A stretch of DNA of 64,000 nt from Pedobacter nutrimenti. Lineage in GTDB: Bacteria; Bacteroidota; Bacteroidia; Sphingobacteriales; Sphingobacteriaceae. Under the pieces are notes generated by a model, which was given only the letters and a program-made list of their open reading frames with translations, ran no database searches and was not told where the DNA came from. The translations under genes were made by a program, and so were the position numbers. This document shows, piece by piece, positions 17,278 through 26,392 of the stretch (position 1 is the first letter of the stretch; every line of letters begins with the position of its first letter). The DNA is taken from NCBI RefSeq assembly GCF_003208655.1, contig NZ_QKLU01000008.1, forward strand, positions 62,001 to 126,000. The letters are read 5' to 3'.

Positions 17278-19080
17278 TTAAGATTCACTGCTGAAGTAAG
17301 CCGCAATTGCTTTCAATTGTGCTTTATTGAGTACTTTGGAAAGCTCTTCCTGGCTGGCTTCTTTAATCCTTTTCACGGATTTAAACTGGCGGAGTAATTT
17401 GTCTGCGGTGGTTTTTCCGATCCCTTCTATGCTTTCCAGTTCGGTTTTCAGGGTGCCCTGGTCCCTTTTTTTCCGGTGAAAGGTAATGCCAAAACGGTGG
17501 GCCTCATCGCGGAGCTGCTGGATCACTTTAAGGGTCTCTGATTTTTTATCCAGGTACAAAGGAAAACTGTCTCCCGGATAATAGAGCTCTTCAAGCCGCT
17601 TTGCAATTCCGATAACGGTAACCTGTTTGTCTATACCCAGTTTCTTTAAACTGCTCAGGGCCGAAGAAAGCTGTCCTTTGCCGCCGTCAATGATGATCAG
17701 CTGAGGCAAAGGCTGCTGTTCGTCGAGCATGCGCTTATACCGGCGGAAAACGGCTTCTTCCATCGTGGCAAAATCATTGGGGCCTTCTACAGTTTTTACA
17801 TTAAAATGCCGGTAGTCTTTTTTGGAAGGCTTGGCATCTTTAAAAACCACAATCGCCGAAACCGGGTATTTGCCCTGGAAATTGGAATTGTCAAAACACT
17901 CAATATGATGAGGCAAACGGGTTAGCCTTAAGTCCTTTTGCATTTGCGTCAGGATCCTTTCAGACCTTAGGTCCGGGTTGAGCTTTTCATACTGATTGAG
18001 TTTTTCACGCTTAAAGAAAAGCACATTTTTATGAGAAAGCTCCAGCAGGTTCTTTTTTTCACCAAGCTTGGGAACCGTAAATTTTAAATTGCTGTCGGCC
18101 AGACTGATTTCAAAAGGGACAATTACTTCTTTTGAAGTACTGTTGAATTTGGTGCGGAACTCTGTAATGGCAATCGTGAGAAGTTCTTCATCGGTTTCAT
18201 CCAGCCGCTTTTTGATTTCAATGGTTTGGGTCTGGATGATGCTGCCATTCATGATTTTCAGATAGTTCACAAAAGCATAGCGTTCATCTGAAGCAATACT
18301 GACCACATCAACATTGGTGATGGAGCTGCTGACTACGGTCGATTTGCTCTGGTATTTTTCCAGCACCAGTAATTTTTTCTGATACTGGTGGGCATATTCG
18401 AAATTCAGTTCTTCAACGGCAGTTTTAATAATCTGTTTAACGTCTTTGATGACGTTCCCGATTTTACCGTTCAGAATGTCCTTGATCTCTTCGAGGTTTT
18501 TGTTGTAATCTTCTTCGCTCTGGTAAGCCTGGCAGGGACCTTTACAATTGCCGATCTGGTATTCCAGGCAGACCTTAAATTTTCCGGCTTCAATATTGGA
18601 AGGGCTTAAGGGCAGGTTGCAGGTCCGCAGGGGATAGGTCTCTTTGATCAGGTCGAGGATGGTGTGCATCATTCCTACTGAAGCATAGGGCCCAAAATAT
18701 GTAGAGCCGTCCTTGACCATTTTGCGGGTCCAGTACAGCCTGGGGAAATTTTCTTTTTTGATGATGATCCAGGGATAGGTCTTATCATCCTTCAGCATAA
18801 TGTTGTAGCGGGGCTGATGCTTTTTGATCAGGCTGTTTTCCAGCAGCCAGGCATCAATTTCCGTGTCGACAATGGTAAAGGTGATTTTCCGGATTCTGGA
18901 TACCAGTACGCGGGTTTTTCCGTTCAGCTGGCTGTCCTGGATAAAATAAGAACCCACCCGGTTGCGCAGGTCCTTGGCTTTTCCGATATAAATGAGCGTA
19001 CCCTCTCCATCCCAGTACTGATAGACACCAGGTTTATGCGGAATGTCGGCCAGGGCCTTTTTATAATCAAAAGCACTCAT
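17278..19080 (-). CDS. uvrC: Excinuclease ABC subunit C
   Basis: This 600-residue protein is the dual-incision nuclease of nucleotide excision repair, acting with UvrA and UvrB. Visible domains in order are the GIY-YIG nuclease (about 12-95, with KPGVYQYWD and LIYIGKAKDLRNRV), a cysteine cluster (TCNLPLS, CLEYQIGNCKGPC), a UVR motif that binds UvrB (about 205-240), the C-terminal RNase H-like nuclease (with HIECFDNSNFQG and IIDGGKGQL) and a terminal helix-hairpin-helix (ESIEGIGKTTADKLLRQF). Length and order are normal. The start lies 23 bases after the penicillin-binding protein gene, so it is probably the last gene of a sprE-pbp-uvrC transcription unit. Confidence 0.96.
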   Translation of the reverse strand: MSAFDYKKALADIPHKPGVYQYWDGEGTLIYIGKAKDLRNRVGSYFIQDSQLNGKTRVLVSRIRKITFTIVDTEIDAWLLENSLIKKHQPRYNIMLKDDKTYPWIIIKKENFPRLYWTRKMVKDGSTYFGPYASVGMMHTILDLIKETYPLRTCNLPLSPSNIEAGKFKVCLEYQIGNCKGPCQAYQSEEDYNKNLEEIKDILNGKIGNVIKDVKQIIKTAVEELNFEYAHQYQKKLLVLEKYQSKSTVVSSSITNVDVVSIASDERYAFVNYLKIMNGSIIQTQTIEIKKRLDETDEELLTIAITEFRTKFNSTSKEVIVPFEISLADSNLKFTVPKLGEKKNLLELSHKNVLFFKREKLNQYEKLNPDLRSERILTQMQKDLRLTRLPHHIECFDNSNFQGKYPVSAIVVFKDAKPSKKDYRHFNVKTVEGPNDFATMEEAVFRRYKRMLDEQQPLPQLIIIDGGKGQLSSALSSLKKLGIDKQVTVIGIAKRLEELYYPGDSFPLYLDKKSETLKVIQQLRDEAHRFGITFHRKKRDQGTLKTELESIEGIGKTTADKLLRQFKSVKRIKEASQEELSKVLNKAQLKAIAAYFSSES

Positions 19081-19103
19081 GTGAATCCTTTGGTCCGGGT
19101 ATT

Positions 19104-21326
19104 TTAAAAGCCTAACTTCTGATCCAGTTCTGTTTTGCTTTGTTCCTGTTGCTGGTACTGGTTGCAGTCATATACAATCGATACATTTTTTGGAACGTCA
19201 AAATCATCTTTTCTGATCTTCAGTTTCGGATTGGCATAAACACGTTTTAAGAAGCCGGCAAATATCGGTAATGCGGTATTTCCACCTTCTCCTTCGCGGG
19301 TACTGATAAAGTGAAAGGCACGGTCCTCGCAACCCGTCCATACCCCGCCAACCAGTTGTGGGGTAATGCCCATAAACCAGCCATCGGAGTTGTTTTGGGT
19401 CGTTCCCGTTTTGCCGCCTACAGGGGTTTTAATGCCATATTTATAACTCAGTCTGGATGCTGTACCATTGAGCACCACGCCCCTTAACATGCGGGTCATT
19501 ACATAAGCAACTTCTTCGTTTAAAGCCGGGTGTACACTCGGACGTTTGTCGTATAATACAATACCGTTTTTATCCTCAATGCGTAAAATATAAGTAGGTT
19601 CGGTCCAGATCCCCTTATTGGCAAATACACTGTAAGCGCCGACCATATCATACACAGAGGCATCAAATGAGCCCAGTGAAATGGATGGATAAGCCGGTAC
19701 GTCTGAAGTGATGCCCATTTTTTTGGCCAGGGCAGATACTGCAGTAGGGCCTACCTGTTTCATCAGGTAAGCGGCAATATAGTTTTGTGAATAGGCCAGT
19801 GCTTTTTGCAGGGTAATGGCACCCGGCAAAGTCCCGCCAGATTTTGGTGTCCATGGTTTTCCTCCGGGTACATCTATGGTCACCGGTTCGTTCATGACGG
19901 TATAACAAGGGGAATAGCCGTTGTCTATGGCAACCGCATAGGTAAAGGGTTTTGCTGTAGAACCCACCTGGCGTGTACCCATTTTCACCTGGTCGTATTT
20001 AAAGTGTTGGAAATTGATACCGCCCACCCAGGCTTTCACAAAACCTGTCTGGGGGTCCATAACCATCATGGCATTGCGCAGCAGCATTTTATAGTATTTT
20101 ACAGAATCGATGGGCTTCATCAGTGTATCGATATCCCCTTTCCAGGTGAAAATGCTTAAGCGGGTAGGGGTGTTAAAGTCTTCTTTGATTTCGGCTTCAC
20201 TTTTACCTTCCTGTTGCAATGCTTTATAGCGGTCAGATCTTTTGATGCCCTGTTCTATTTGCAGCGCTTTGTCTTTAAAAGGATCTTTCCCTTTCCAGCT
20301 GTTGGTAAATTGCTGCTGAAGGATTTTCATGTATTCCTTTTGGGCCTCTTCTGCATAGACCTGCATGTCGTAGTTCAGGGTGGTCACCACGCGCAGTCCG
20401 TCTCGGTCCAGGTCATAAGGGGTACCATCTGCTTTGAGAATAGAGCGGTCCTGGAAAATCTTTTTGATGTCGTTTTTTAATACAGTTCTGAAATAAGGCG
20501 CAATCCCGTCATTTACGGTAGCGGCATTAAATTTCAGGTCCAGGGGTTTTTCTTTTTGAGCGTCGTATTCCTGCTGCGTTAACAGGTTCGCCTTGACCAT
20601 CATGGACATGACCGTGTTGCGGCGCACAATAGAACGCTCCGGATTCCGTGTAGGGGAATACCTGGTAATTCCTTTTTGAAGACCCACCAAGGTTGCCGCC
20701 TGTGGAACGGTCAGCTGATCGGGCGTGGTGTTGAAATAAACCCGGGCTGCCGATTTTATACCAAAAGCCTGGTTTCCAAAATCGACCGTATTGAGGTACA
20801 TGGTAATGATTTCTTCCTTGGTGTAATTTCTTTCCAGTTTAACGGCAATGACCCATTCCTGAAATTTTTGCATCAGACGTTTAAAGAAATTTTTCTGCCG
20901 GCCTTCTTCAGAAAATAAGTTCAGGGCCAATTGCTGGGTAATGGTACTTCCACCTTGTTTTTTACCCACCAGGTTGTAAAATAAAATGGTAAAGGTCCGG
21001 GTAAAGTCTATTCCGGAATGTTCTTTAAAGCGGGTGTCTTCTGTAGAGATCAGCGCATTGATGACATTCGGGGAGATCTGCGGATAGGTAACGTTAGACC
21101 GGTTTTGAACAAAATAAGTTCCAAGCACCTTGCCGTCTTCAGACATAATTTCTGTGGCCTGGTTGCTTTTGGGATGTTCTATGTCGCGGAAAGAAGGAAG
21201 GGGCCCAAATACTCCGAATCCAATAAGTACAATAAATAATGCAAATAACAACATACCGCCAATAAGGATTTTCCATATCCTGAGGTTGTATTTTTTGATG
21301 TCTGCTTGGGTAAGGGCCTGGCTCAT
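19104..21326 (-). CDS. Class A penicillin-binding protein 1A (peptidoglycan glycosyltransferase/transpeptidase)
   Basis: This 740-residue protein polymerises and cross-links peptidoglycan. It has a cytoplasmic N-terminus, one transmembrane helix (about 18-42), then a GT51 glycosyltransferase domain with the catalytic glutamate in STEDTRFKEHSG and the motif GGSTITQQLALNLFSEE. The transpeptidase domain follows, with the catalytic serine in GSTAKPF (about 455), an SxN-type motif (YSQNY) and the KTG motif (GGKTGTTQNNSDGW, about 638). Length fits the PBP1A/MrcA class. It lies 71 bases downstream of sprE and 23 bases upstream of uvrC on the same strand. Confidence 0.94.
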   Translation of the reverse strand: MSQALTQADIKKYNLRIWKILIGGMLLFALFIVLIGFGVFGPLPSFRDIEHPKSNQATEIMSEDGKVLGTYFVQNRSNVTYPQISPNVINALISTEDTRFKEHSGIDFTRTFTILFYNLVGKKQGGSTITQQLALNLFSEEGRQKNFFKRLMQKFQEWVIAVKLERNYTKEEIITMYLNTVDFGNQAFGIKSAARVYFNTTPDQLTVPQAATLVGLQKGITRYSPTRNPERSIVRRNTVMSMMVKANLLTQQEYDAQKEKPLDLKFNAATVNDGIAPYFRTVLKNDIKKIFQDRSILKADGTPYDLDRDGLRVVTTLNYDMQVYAEEAQKEYMKILQQQFTNSWKGKDPFKDKALQIEQGIKRSDRYKALQQEGKSEAEIKEDFNTPTRLSIFTWKGDIDTLMKPIDSVKYYKMLLRNAMMVMDPQTGFVKAWVGGINFQHFKYDQVKMGTRQVGSTAKPFTYAVAIDNGYSPCYTVMNEPVTIDVPGGKPWTPKSGGTLPGAITLQKALAYSQNYIAAYLMKQVGPTAVSALAKKMGITSDVPAYPSISLGSFDASVYDMVGAYSVFANKGIWTEPTYILRIEDKNGIVLYDKRPSVHPALNEEVAYVMTRMLRGVVLNGTASRLSYKYGIKTPVGGKTGTTQNNSDGWFMGITPQLVGGVWTGCEDRAFHFISTREGEGGNTALPIFAGFLKRVYANPKLKIRKDDFDVPKNVSIVYDCNQYQQQEQSKTELDQKLGF

Positions 21327-21397
21327 TTTTTAATAATTGTTTTTCGATTATGAACGTTCAGCGGCTATTTTTTGTATAAAAGGAGCTGCTGATCTTT

Positions 21398-24169
21398 TCA
21401 ATAACTGGTTTTATAAAATTCTAAGTATTTGTTTAAAAGATCTTTGCTTTTTAATTTTTCAAAGTTCTCTTTACTGATAATGAAGCTCGTATAAATAGAA
21501 GCCGGAACCTTCATGATCTGTTTTAGCTGAGGCGTAATTTCATCCGCATATATTTTTGCGTCGTCAAAACTACTAAAGTTTCCGACGTAAATGAGCTGAT
21601 CATTGTCAAATTCTGTCAATTGATGTTTTAAATTGCTTCCGGTATAGTTCCCGCGGTTGAACTGACCAATACCAAATCGGGAAGAACTTAGGGTTAGGGA
21701 AGCATCGGCGACATCGATGACAAAATAATAGGTAGAGGAAACCGCCGTGCTGAAAATCCCATTGCTTTTTACGGCTGGTGCTGCTGCTGTTTTTTCTGGT
21801 TCTGCAGCTTTTGTGACCACAGGTTCAGGCTTTGCGGCAGCCGGTAGGGAGGCAATAATTTGTTCTGCCGGTTTGACAGGTGTCTGCGGAGCGGCCTGTT
21901 GTTCCATAAAGCGCGGTTCATTCGGGTCAAAATCTGTCAGGGCAATTTTCCTTTTTCTGAACTCGGCCAGGTGCTGTTCGATATAGCTCAAATGGTCATG
22001 TACCAGCGGGGTAATGAGTTTATCGTCCGGAAACTGACCGATGATGTTTTTGAAGGCTTTGATCAGGCTGTCTACAGAATTTGTCCGGCCAATGGCAATA
22101 GATTTCAGATAAGCGAATTGCGGGGACAGGTAATTGTCCGGTGATTGGGCTAAAACGGTATTGACAGCAGTAATAACCCCTGGGAAATCTTTCTGTACAT
22201 ACTGATCAAAAACCGTATTGTATTTTTTTGCAACATCGGCTTCCTTTTCGGAGCGCTTCACAGAAAAATCGGGATCCAGAATCGTTTTGGCATAAATACT
22301 CGAAGCAAACTGCGAAAGCACTACATTTTTATAGACGGCTGCTTTTGCAGGATCTTTGTCTTTATAACTCAGGTAAAGCCCGTAATTGATGGCTGCAAGG
22401 TGGTTGTTTTCCGGAAAGCGTTTGAGGATAATTTCATAGATCCTTGCCGCTTCTTCATTGTCATTGAGTTCCTGTTGGTAAAAATTGGCAATTTCATAAT
22501 AGGCGTCCAGTATTTTCTGGTTGCTGGTGCTCAGCTGGGCAGGGCTAAGTGGCAAGGCCTCCATATAGGCTTTGATCCGGGCAGAATCGGTACCGGTCAT
22601 GAGCTTGATGTCTTCTTTTGGCAAGCCTGTGTTGTCCAGATTGGCCACGTATTGGGTGTTGGTCTGGGAGGAAGACCGGACGCTTTGGCGCCAGTCGTCT
22701 TCCAATTTCCGGTTGCCCCATTTGGTTTTAAAATCGGAAAGGCCCCTGCTGACAGCAACCGTATTGCCAAAATAGAAGGTACTGACCCCTGCATTTTTTT
22801 CATTGTCCAGATTGCCCGGAAAGTTGGGTTTACCTGGGTTTTTGTTTTCCTGTACGGTACTTGCCACTTTGGCTTTGGCAAAAAGGGATTCTATTTTAGG
22901 TTTGCGTTCGGGCTCGGGCAGTTTGGCAATGGACTGTAAAGTGTCCTGCAAAGAAATGGACTCATAGCGCAGGGTCAGGTATTCCAGGTTTTGTGCCTTT
23001 TTTAAAATGAGCTCATAACCGGCATAGGTTTCGGGCAGGGTATTTACTGTACTGTCATAATACAGCTTGGCCTTCAGGTAGTCTTTGTTCTGCTTAAAAC
23101 TTAAATCGGCTATTTTAAGATAGGACAATCCTTTCTGATAAGGGTTTTTGAAGCTTTTGGCGATTGAGCGTTTATAAAATTTTTCGGCATTGGCATAGTC
23201 TTTATCCTCTTCATAACTCTCTCCGATCTGGTAATAGATCTGATCGATATATTCTGCATTTTTATCGTCTTTCAGTAAAGCCGTCAGCTGCTGTTTGCGG
23301 TCTACAGTGACCCCTTTAGTTAAGGCGTTAAGCCTGATCCTGCTCAAATTGGCATTGAAATACAATTCAAATGCCGCATTGCTTTTTTGAACTTTGACAT
23401 AATTGCGCAGGGCCCTGGGGTAATCCTTTTCGTGTTCATACAACTGGGCAAGAACATAGGTCCAGCGGATCTGGTTCCGTTTGATGGTTCCTGCTTTTAA
23501 GGCGGCTTCCAAATAAATAATGGCGTCTTTATAGCGGTGTACCGAAATGCCCATTTGGGCAAGTGTTGCCAGTGGTTCTGCCTTATGGTTTTTTACTTCA
23601 TTAAGATTTTGTTCAAGTGTATCCAGGGTCAGCCCGGCGCTGCGGAGGTCGTTCAGCTGCAGCAAACTTCTGGCCCTGCCATTGAGTGCCTGTATATATA
23701 CAGGTCTGTTTTCCGGGTAAGTTTTAATGACGTAATCATAATACTCTTTGGAAAAAAAATAATTCCCTTTCAGAAATTGTGCTTTTCCAAGCAGCATATA
23801 GGCATCGTCTACATAATTGCTGAAACTTTTTTCAGCAATGATCGTTTGCGCTTTAAGGATCACTTTGTCCAGGGCAGCGCTGTTGACCGGCGCGGCGAAA
23901 GGATCTTTTGAGTAAGGGTTGAACTTTGCAGGGGCAATATAAACCGGAAGTATCTGATTGTAATTGTCAACATAAGTGTTGCTCAGGTCTTCTTCGTAAT
24001 TCTGGACCAGGACATTGGAATTGTAAAGGTAATTGTACCTGGCGGTCAGGTTCTGCATTTTTCGGTTTGCAGCGGTGTCCTTCTGGGAACCACAAGAATA
24101 GATGATACAAATGCCTAAACAAATAAGTATTATCTTTATCGGATGAATAGCGTAATTTTTCAAAAGCAT
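21398..24169 (-). CDS. sprE: SprE/PorW-like TPR lipoprotein of type IX secretion and gliding
   Basis: This protein of about 923 residues begins with a lipoprotein signal (MLLKNYAIHPIKIILIC, ending IYSC). Many TPR units cover about residues 75-600 (for example DAYMLLGKAQFLKGNYFFSKEYY, YYQIGESYEEDKDYANAEKFYK), followed by a Pro/Ala/Glu linker and a C-terminal SPOR-like region (YVGNFSSFDDAKIYAD). This architecture matches SprE/PorW, an outer membrane lipoprotein needed for T9SS, where it links the trans-envelope motor to the translocon. An ATG at 24190 would add seven residues, but the -7 box at 24206-24199 would then leave almost no leader, so 24169 is preferred. Nearby gldKLMN supports the assignment. 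Confidence 0.8.
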   Translation of the reverse strand: MLLKNYAIHPIKIILICLGICIIYSCGSQKDTAANRKMQNLTARYNYLYNSNVLVQNYEEDLSNTYVDNYNQILPVYIAPAKFNPYSKDPFAAPVNSAALDKVILKAQTIIAEKSFSNYVDDAYMLLGKAQFLKGNYFFSKEYYDYVIKTYPENRPVYIQALNGRARSLLQLNDLRSAGLTLDTLEQNLNEVKNHKAEPLATLAQMGISVHRYKDAIIYLEAALKAGTIKRNQIRWTYVLAQLYEHEKDYPRALRNYVKVQKSNAAFELYFNANLSRIRLNALTKGVTVDRKQQLTALLKDDKNAEYIDQIYYQIGESYEEDKDYANAEKFYKRSIAKSFKNPYQKGLSYLKIADLSFKQNKDYLKAKLYYDSTVNTLPETYAGYELILKKAQNLEYLTLRYESISLQDTLQSIAKLPEPERKPKIESLFAKAKVASTVQENKNPGKPNFPGNLDNEKNAGVSTFYFGNTVAVSRGLSDFKTKWGNRKLEDDWRQSVRSSSQTNTQYVANLDNTGLPKEDIKLMTGTDSARIKAYMEALPLSPAQLSTSNQKILDAYYEIANFYQQELNDNEEAARIYEIILKRFPENNHLAAINYGLYLSYKDKDPAKAAVYKNVVLSQFASSIYAKTILDPDFSVKRSEKEADVAKKYNTVFDQYVQKDFPGVITAVNTVLAQSPDNYLSPQFAYLKSIAIGRTNSVDSLIKAFKNIIGQFPDDKLITPLVHDHLSYIEQHLAEFRKRKIALTDFDPNEPRFMEQQAAPQTPVKPAEQIIASLPAAAKPEPVVTKAAEPEKTAAAPAVKSNGIFSTAVSSTYYFVIDVADASLTLSSSRFGIGQFNRGNYTGSNLKHQLTEFDNDQLIYVGNFSSFDDAKIYADEITPQLKQIMKVPASIYTSFIISKENFEKLKSKDLLNKYLEFYKTSY

Positions 24170-24198
24170 TGATTGAGTTAAATCAAACAAAATGTATG

Positions 24199-24206
24199 CA
24201 AAAATA
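24199..24206 (-). promoter_or_regulatory. -7 promoter box of sprE
   Basis: On the minus strand TATTTTTG (24206-24199) matches TAnnTTTG. It lies in the 88-base divergent region between sprE and the ATP synthase operon. Confidence 0.45.
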
Positions 24207-24257
24207 TTTTATTCGGCAATTAATTCTAAGTAAATGACAGATTTTATTTGAAGGCTT

Positions 24258-24482
24258 ATGGAAGATCCTGATAAATTTGATAAAGAGGATAAGGGGCGTA
24301 ACTTTGCCGAATATTCCGGGATTGCTTTTCAAATGCTGGCTACTATTGGCGTATTTGCTTTTATTGGTTATAAAATAGATGAACACCGGCACAGTGCCAA
24401 GCCCTTATTTACGGCGTTGCTCAGTCTGGCCGGGGTGATCATTTCTCTTTACCAGGTGGTCAAAGCGCTGAATAAAAAGTAA
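24258..24482 (+). CDS. atpZ: AtpZ/AtpI-type small ATP synthase accessory protein
   Basis: This 74-residue protein has an acidic and basic N-terminus (MEDPDKFDKEDKGRNFAEYS) and two transmembrane helices (about 19-38 and 49-69). The pattern FAEYSGIAFQMLATIGVFAFIGYKID is typical of the AtpZ family that opens F-type ATP synthase operons. In other bacteria AtpZ and AtpI help assemble the c-ring or act in Mg2+/Ca2+ transport. It is the first gene of the operon, divergent from sprE across a short gap. Confidence 0.85.
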   Translation: MEDPDKFDKEDKGRNFAEYSGIAFQMLATIGVFAFIGYKIDEHRHSAKPLFTALLSLAGVIISLYQVVKALNKK

Positions 24483-24513
24483 ATTATTCAGCCAACCTTA
24501 AGCGCTTTCTTAA

Positions 24514-24521
24514 TACTTTTG
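24514..24521 (+). promoter_or_regulatory. -7 promoter box within the ATP synthase operon
   Basis: TACTTTTG matches TAnnTTTG and lies 17 bases before the TTG start of the next gene, so a second start point for the operon is possible. No convincing -33 box is seen. Confidence 0.35.
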
Positions 24522-24538
24522 CAGAAAACCATAAAGAT

Positions 24539-24925
24539 TTGAACCTGCTTAAGTTTACCCTTTTTTATATCGGCTATTGTTTGGTCCTTGGTGGCATTGC
24601 AACTGCACTTCCCGGATTTTTTCCTGGAACGATGGTCCTGGTCCCAAAATTCTGGCTCATTTTCGGCTTCCTTTCGGGCATTACTTTTATTGCTTATGTA
24701 GTGGTTTATATGGGCATGAAAAGGAGTCCGGAAAGCTCAATTATGGCCATTATGGGATCGATAGCACTGAAAATGTTGTTCTCCATGGCTTTCGTGCTGA
24801 TTTACAGCCTGAAGGCTAAGGGAAACGGGCTCGTTTTTGTCCTGAATTTTTTTTCTTTATATTTATTGTTTAGCTTCTTTGAAATATACTGTTTGTTACG
24901 TAACTTGCGCCACCAAAATAAATAG
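24539..24925 (+). CDS. AtpI-like membrane protein of the ATP synthase operon
   Basis: This protein of about 128 residues has four predicted transmembrane helices (about 5-25, 36-57, 70-91, 96-118). The frame is open upstream into atpZ but has no ATG, so the TTG at 24539 is the likely start; it gives MNLLKFTLFYIGYC. Its position between atpZ and atpB is that of AtpI, the four-helix accessory protein of F-type ATP synthase operons implicated in c-ring assembly. Sequence support for AtpI is weak, so the role rests mainly on position and topology. Confidence 0.65.
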   Translation: MNLLKFTLFYIGYCLVLGGIATALPGFFPGTMVLVPKFWLIFGFLSGITFIAYVVVYMGMKRSPESSIMAIMGSIALKMLFSMAFVLIYSLKAKGNGLVFVLNFFSLYLLFSFFEIYCLLRNLRHQNK

Positions 24926-24942
24926 TAAAAATCTGCGAGTAA

Positions 24943-26073
24943 ATGGATTGTAGCCACGTTTTTGATTTTAAAGTGAAAAGGTTAATTGTTGTTTTTACGC
25001 TTTTTTTAGCGTTTTTTTCTGTTGGATCCCCTGCTTTTGCGCAAGTGGATACGCTTAAGGCGGCAGAGCATTCTCCTGCCGAAACCCAGGCCAAAGAGAA
25101 GTTTGATATTGGAAAATTTGCATTGCACCACATTGCAGATTCTCACAGCTGGCATGTGATTGGTGAATACTATATTCATCTTCCTGTTTTACTGTATACT
25201 TCTAATGGACTGGTGAGTTTTAATTCTGCAGATTTTCAGTATGATGATGATGCTAAAGTAGTGGTCGAAAAAGGAGGCCAGCGTTTTGTGAAAATGCATG
25301 AGAAAATTTACTATGCATCTCCCGCACCAAACGAACACGGACAATATGTTCAGCTGGATGAAAAACACCATGCTTCCAATGCACGTCCCCTGGATATTTC
25401 TTTAACCAAAAACGTTTGCACTTTGCTGATTTCTATTGTCATCATTCTTGCTGTGTTTTTAAATGTGGCCAGCGGTTATAAAAAACGTAAAGGAAAATCA
25501 CCAAAAGGATTGCAGTCCTGGATGGAGCCGATCATCCTGTTTGTACGTGATGACATTGCAAAACCAAATCTGGGTCATAAATACGAGCGTTTTATGCCTT
25601 ACCTGCTGACCGTGTTTTTCTTTATCTGGTTTAACAATATGCTGGGTCTTGTTCCATTCCTTCCAGGAGGGGCCAACCTGACCGGTAATATTGCAGTGAC
25701 CATGATCCTGGCGGCAGCAACATTCCTTCTGACTGTTTTTAACGGAAATAAATATTACTGGAAACACATTTTTGCACCAGATGTTCCAAAACTGATGTGG
25801 ATTGTCATGATCCCTGTAGAGATCGTAGGTATTTTTACCAAGCCGATCGCTTTAATGATTCGTTTATTTGCGAACATCACTGCCGGACACATTTTGGTAT
25901 TGTCCCTGATCTGTTTGATTTTTGTGTTCAACAGCTTGTACATCGCTCCGATCTCTGTCGCTTTTGCGGTATTCATTGGTGCCATTGAATTGCTTGTTGC
26001 ATTTATCCAGGCATTTATATTTACCATTTTGTCGGCCCTGTTTATCGGAATGGCAATTGAAGAACACCATTAA
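24943..26073 (+). CDS. atpB: F0F1 ATP synthase subunit a
   Basis: This 376-residue membrane subunit forms the proton half-channels next to the c-ring. The essential arginine is visible as Arg307 in PIALMIRLFANITAGH, with the conserved PVEIVGIFTKP before it and ELLVAFIQAFIFTILSALFIG near the end. The N-terminus is longer than in Escherichia coli: a cleavable-looking signal peptide (ending SPAFAQ) and about 120 extra periplasmic residues precede the first membrane helix. A GTG at 24973, ten codons inside, would give a cleaner signal peptide (VKRLIVVFTLFL), so the start is uncertain. Confidence 0.94.
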   Translation: MDCSHVFDFKVKRLIVVFTLFLAFFSVGSPAFAQVDTLKAAEHSPAETQAKEKFDIGKFALHHIADSHSWHVIGEYYIHLPVLLYTSNGLVSFNSADFQYDDDAKVVVEKGGQRFVKMHEKIYYASPAPNEHGQYVQLDEKHHASNARPLDISLTKNVCTLLISIVIILAVFLNVASGYKKRKGKSPKGLQSWMEPIILFVRDDIAKPNLGHKYERFMPYLLTVFFFIWFNNMLGLVPFLPGGANLTGNIAVTMILAAATFLLTVFNGNKYYWKHIFAPDVPKLMWIVMIPVEIVGIFTKPIALMIRLFANITAGHILVLSLICLIFVFNSLYIAPISVAFAVFIGAIELLVAFIQAFIFTILSALFIGMAIEEHH

Positions 26074-26109
26074 TAAGAATTTTTTAATAACTATATAATA
26101 TATAAAATC

Positions 26110-26322
26110 ATGATTACAGGAAGTATTGCTGCAATTGGTGCAGGATTAGCTGCGATTGGCGCTGGTCTAGGTATCGGTAAAATTGGTGGTTCCGCTATGG
26201 ACGGTATCGCTCGTCAACCGGAAGCTGCCTCAAAAATCCAAACTGCGATGTTGATCGCTGCTGCCTTCGTTGAGGCTGTTGCACTTTTCGCAGTAGTTGT
26301 TGCCCTGATGGGTAATGGCTAG
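26110..26322 (+). CDS. atpE: F0F1 ATP synthase subunit c
   Basis: This 70-residue hairpin of two transmembrane helices has the glycine-rich first helix (IGAGLAAIGAGLGIG), the polar loop ARQPE and the proton-carrying Glu55 in FVEAVALFAVV. It oligomerises into the rotor ring. Residues near the carboxylate (Glu-Ala, with no Gln in helix 1) suggest proton rather than sodium coupling. It is followed at once by a strong hairpin with a T-run that separates it from atpF. Confidence 0.95.
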   Translation: MITGSIAAIGAGLAAIGAGLGIGKIGGSAMDGIARQPEAASKIQTAMLIAAAFVEAVALFAVVVALMGNG

Positions 26323-26327
26323 TAAAC

Positions 26328-26360
26328 TTGTACCCGGTGTTTGCCGGGTACAAATTTTTT
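26328..26360 (+). terminator. Intrinsic terminator inside the ATP synthase operon, between atpE and atpF
   Basis: A perfect 10-pair stem, TTGTACCCGG (26328-26337) with CCGGGTACAA (26344-26353), has a 6-base loop and is followed by ATTTTTT. Partial termination here would make more mRNA for subunit c than for the downstream subunits. Confidence 0.8.
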
Positions 26361-26392
26361 AAAAAAAAGGAACACAATATATAAAATAGAAA

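Noticed and set aside
22400..22939. Open frame of 179 codons on the plus strand inside sprE
   Set aside because: Mirror of the TPR coding frame; aromatic-rich and without a recognisable domain.
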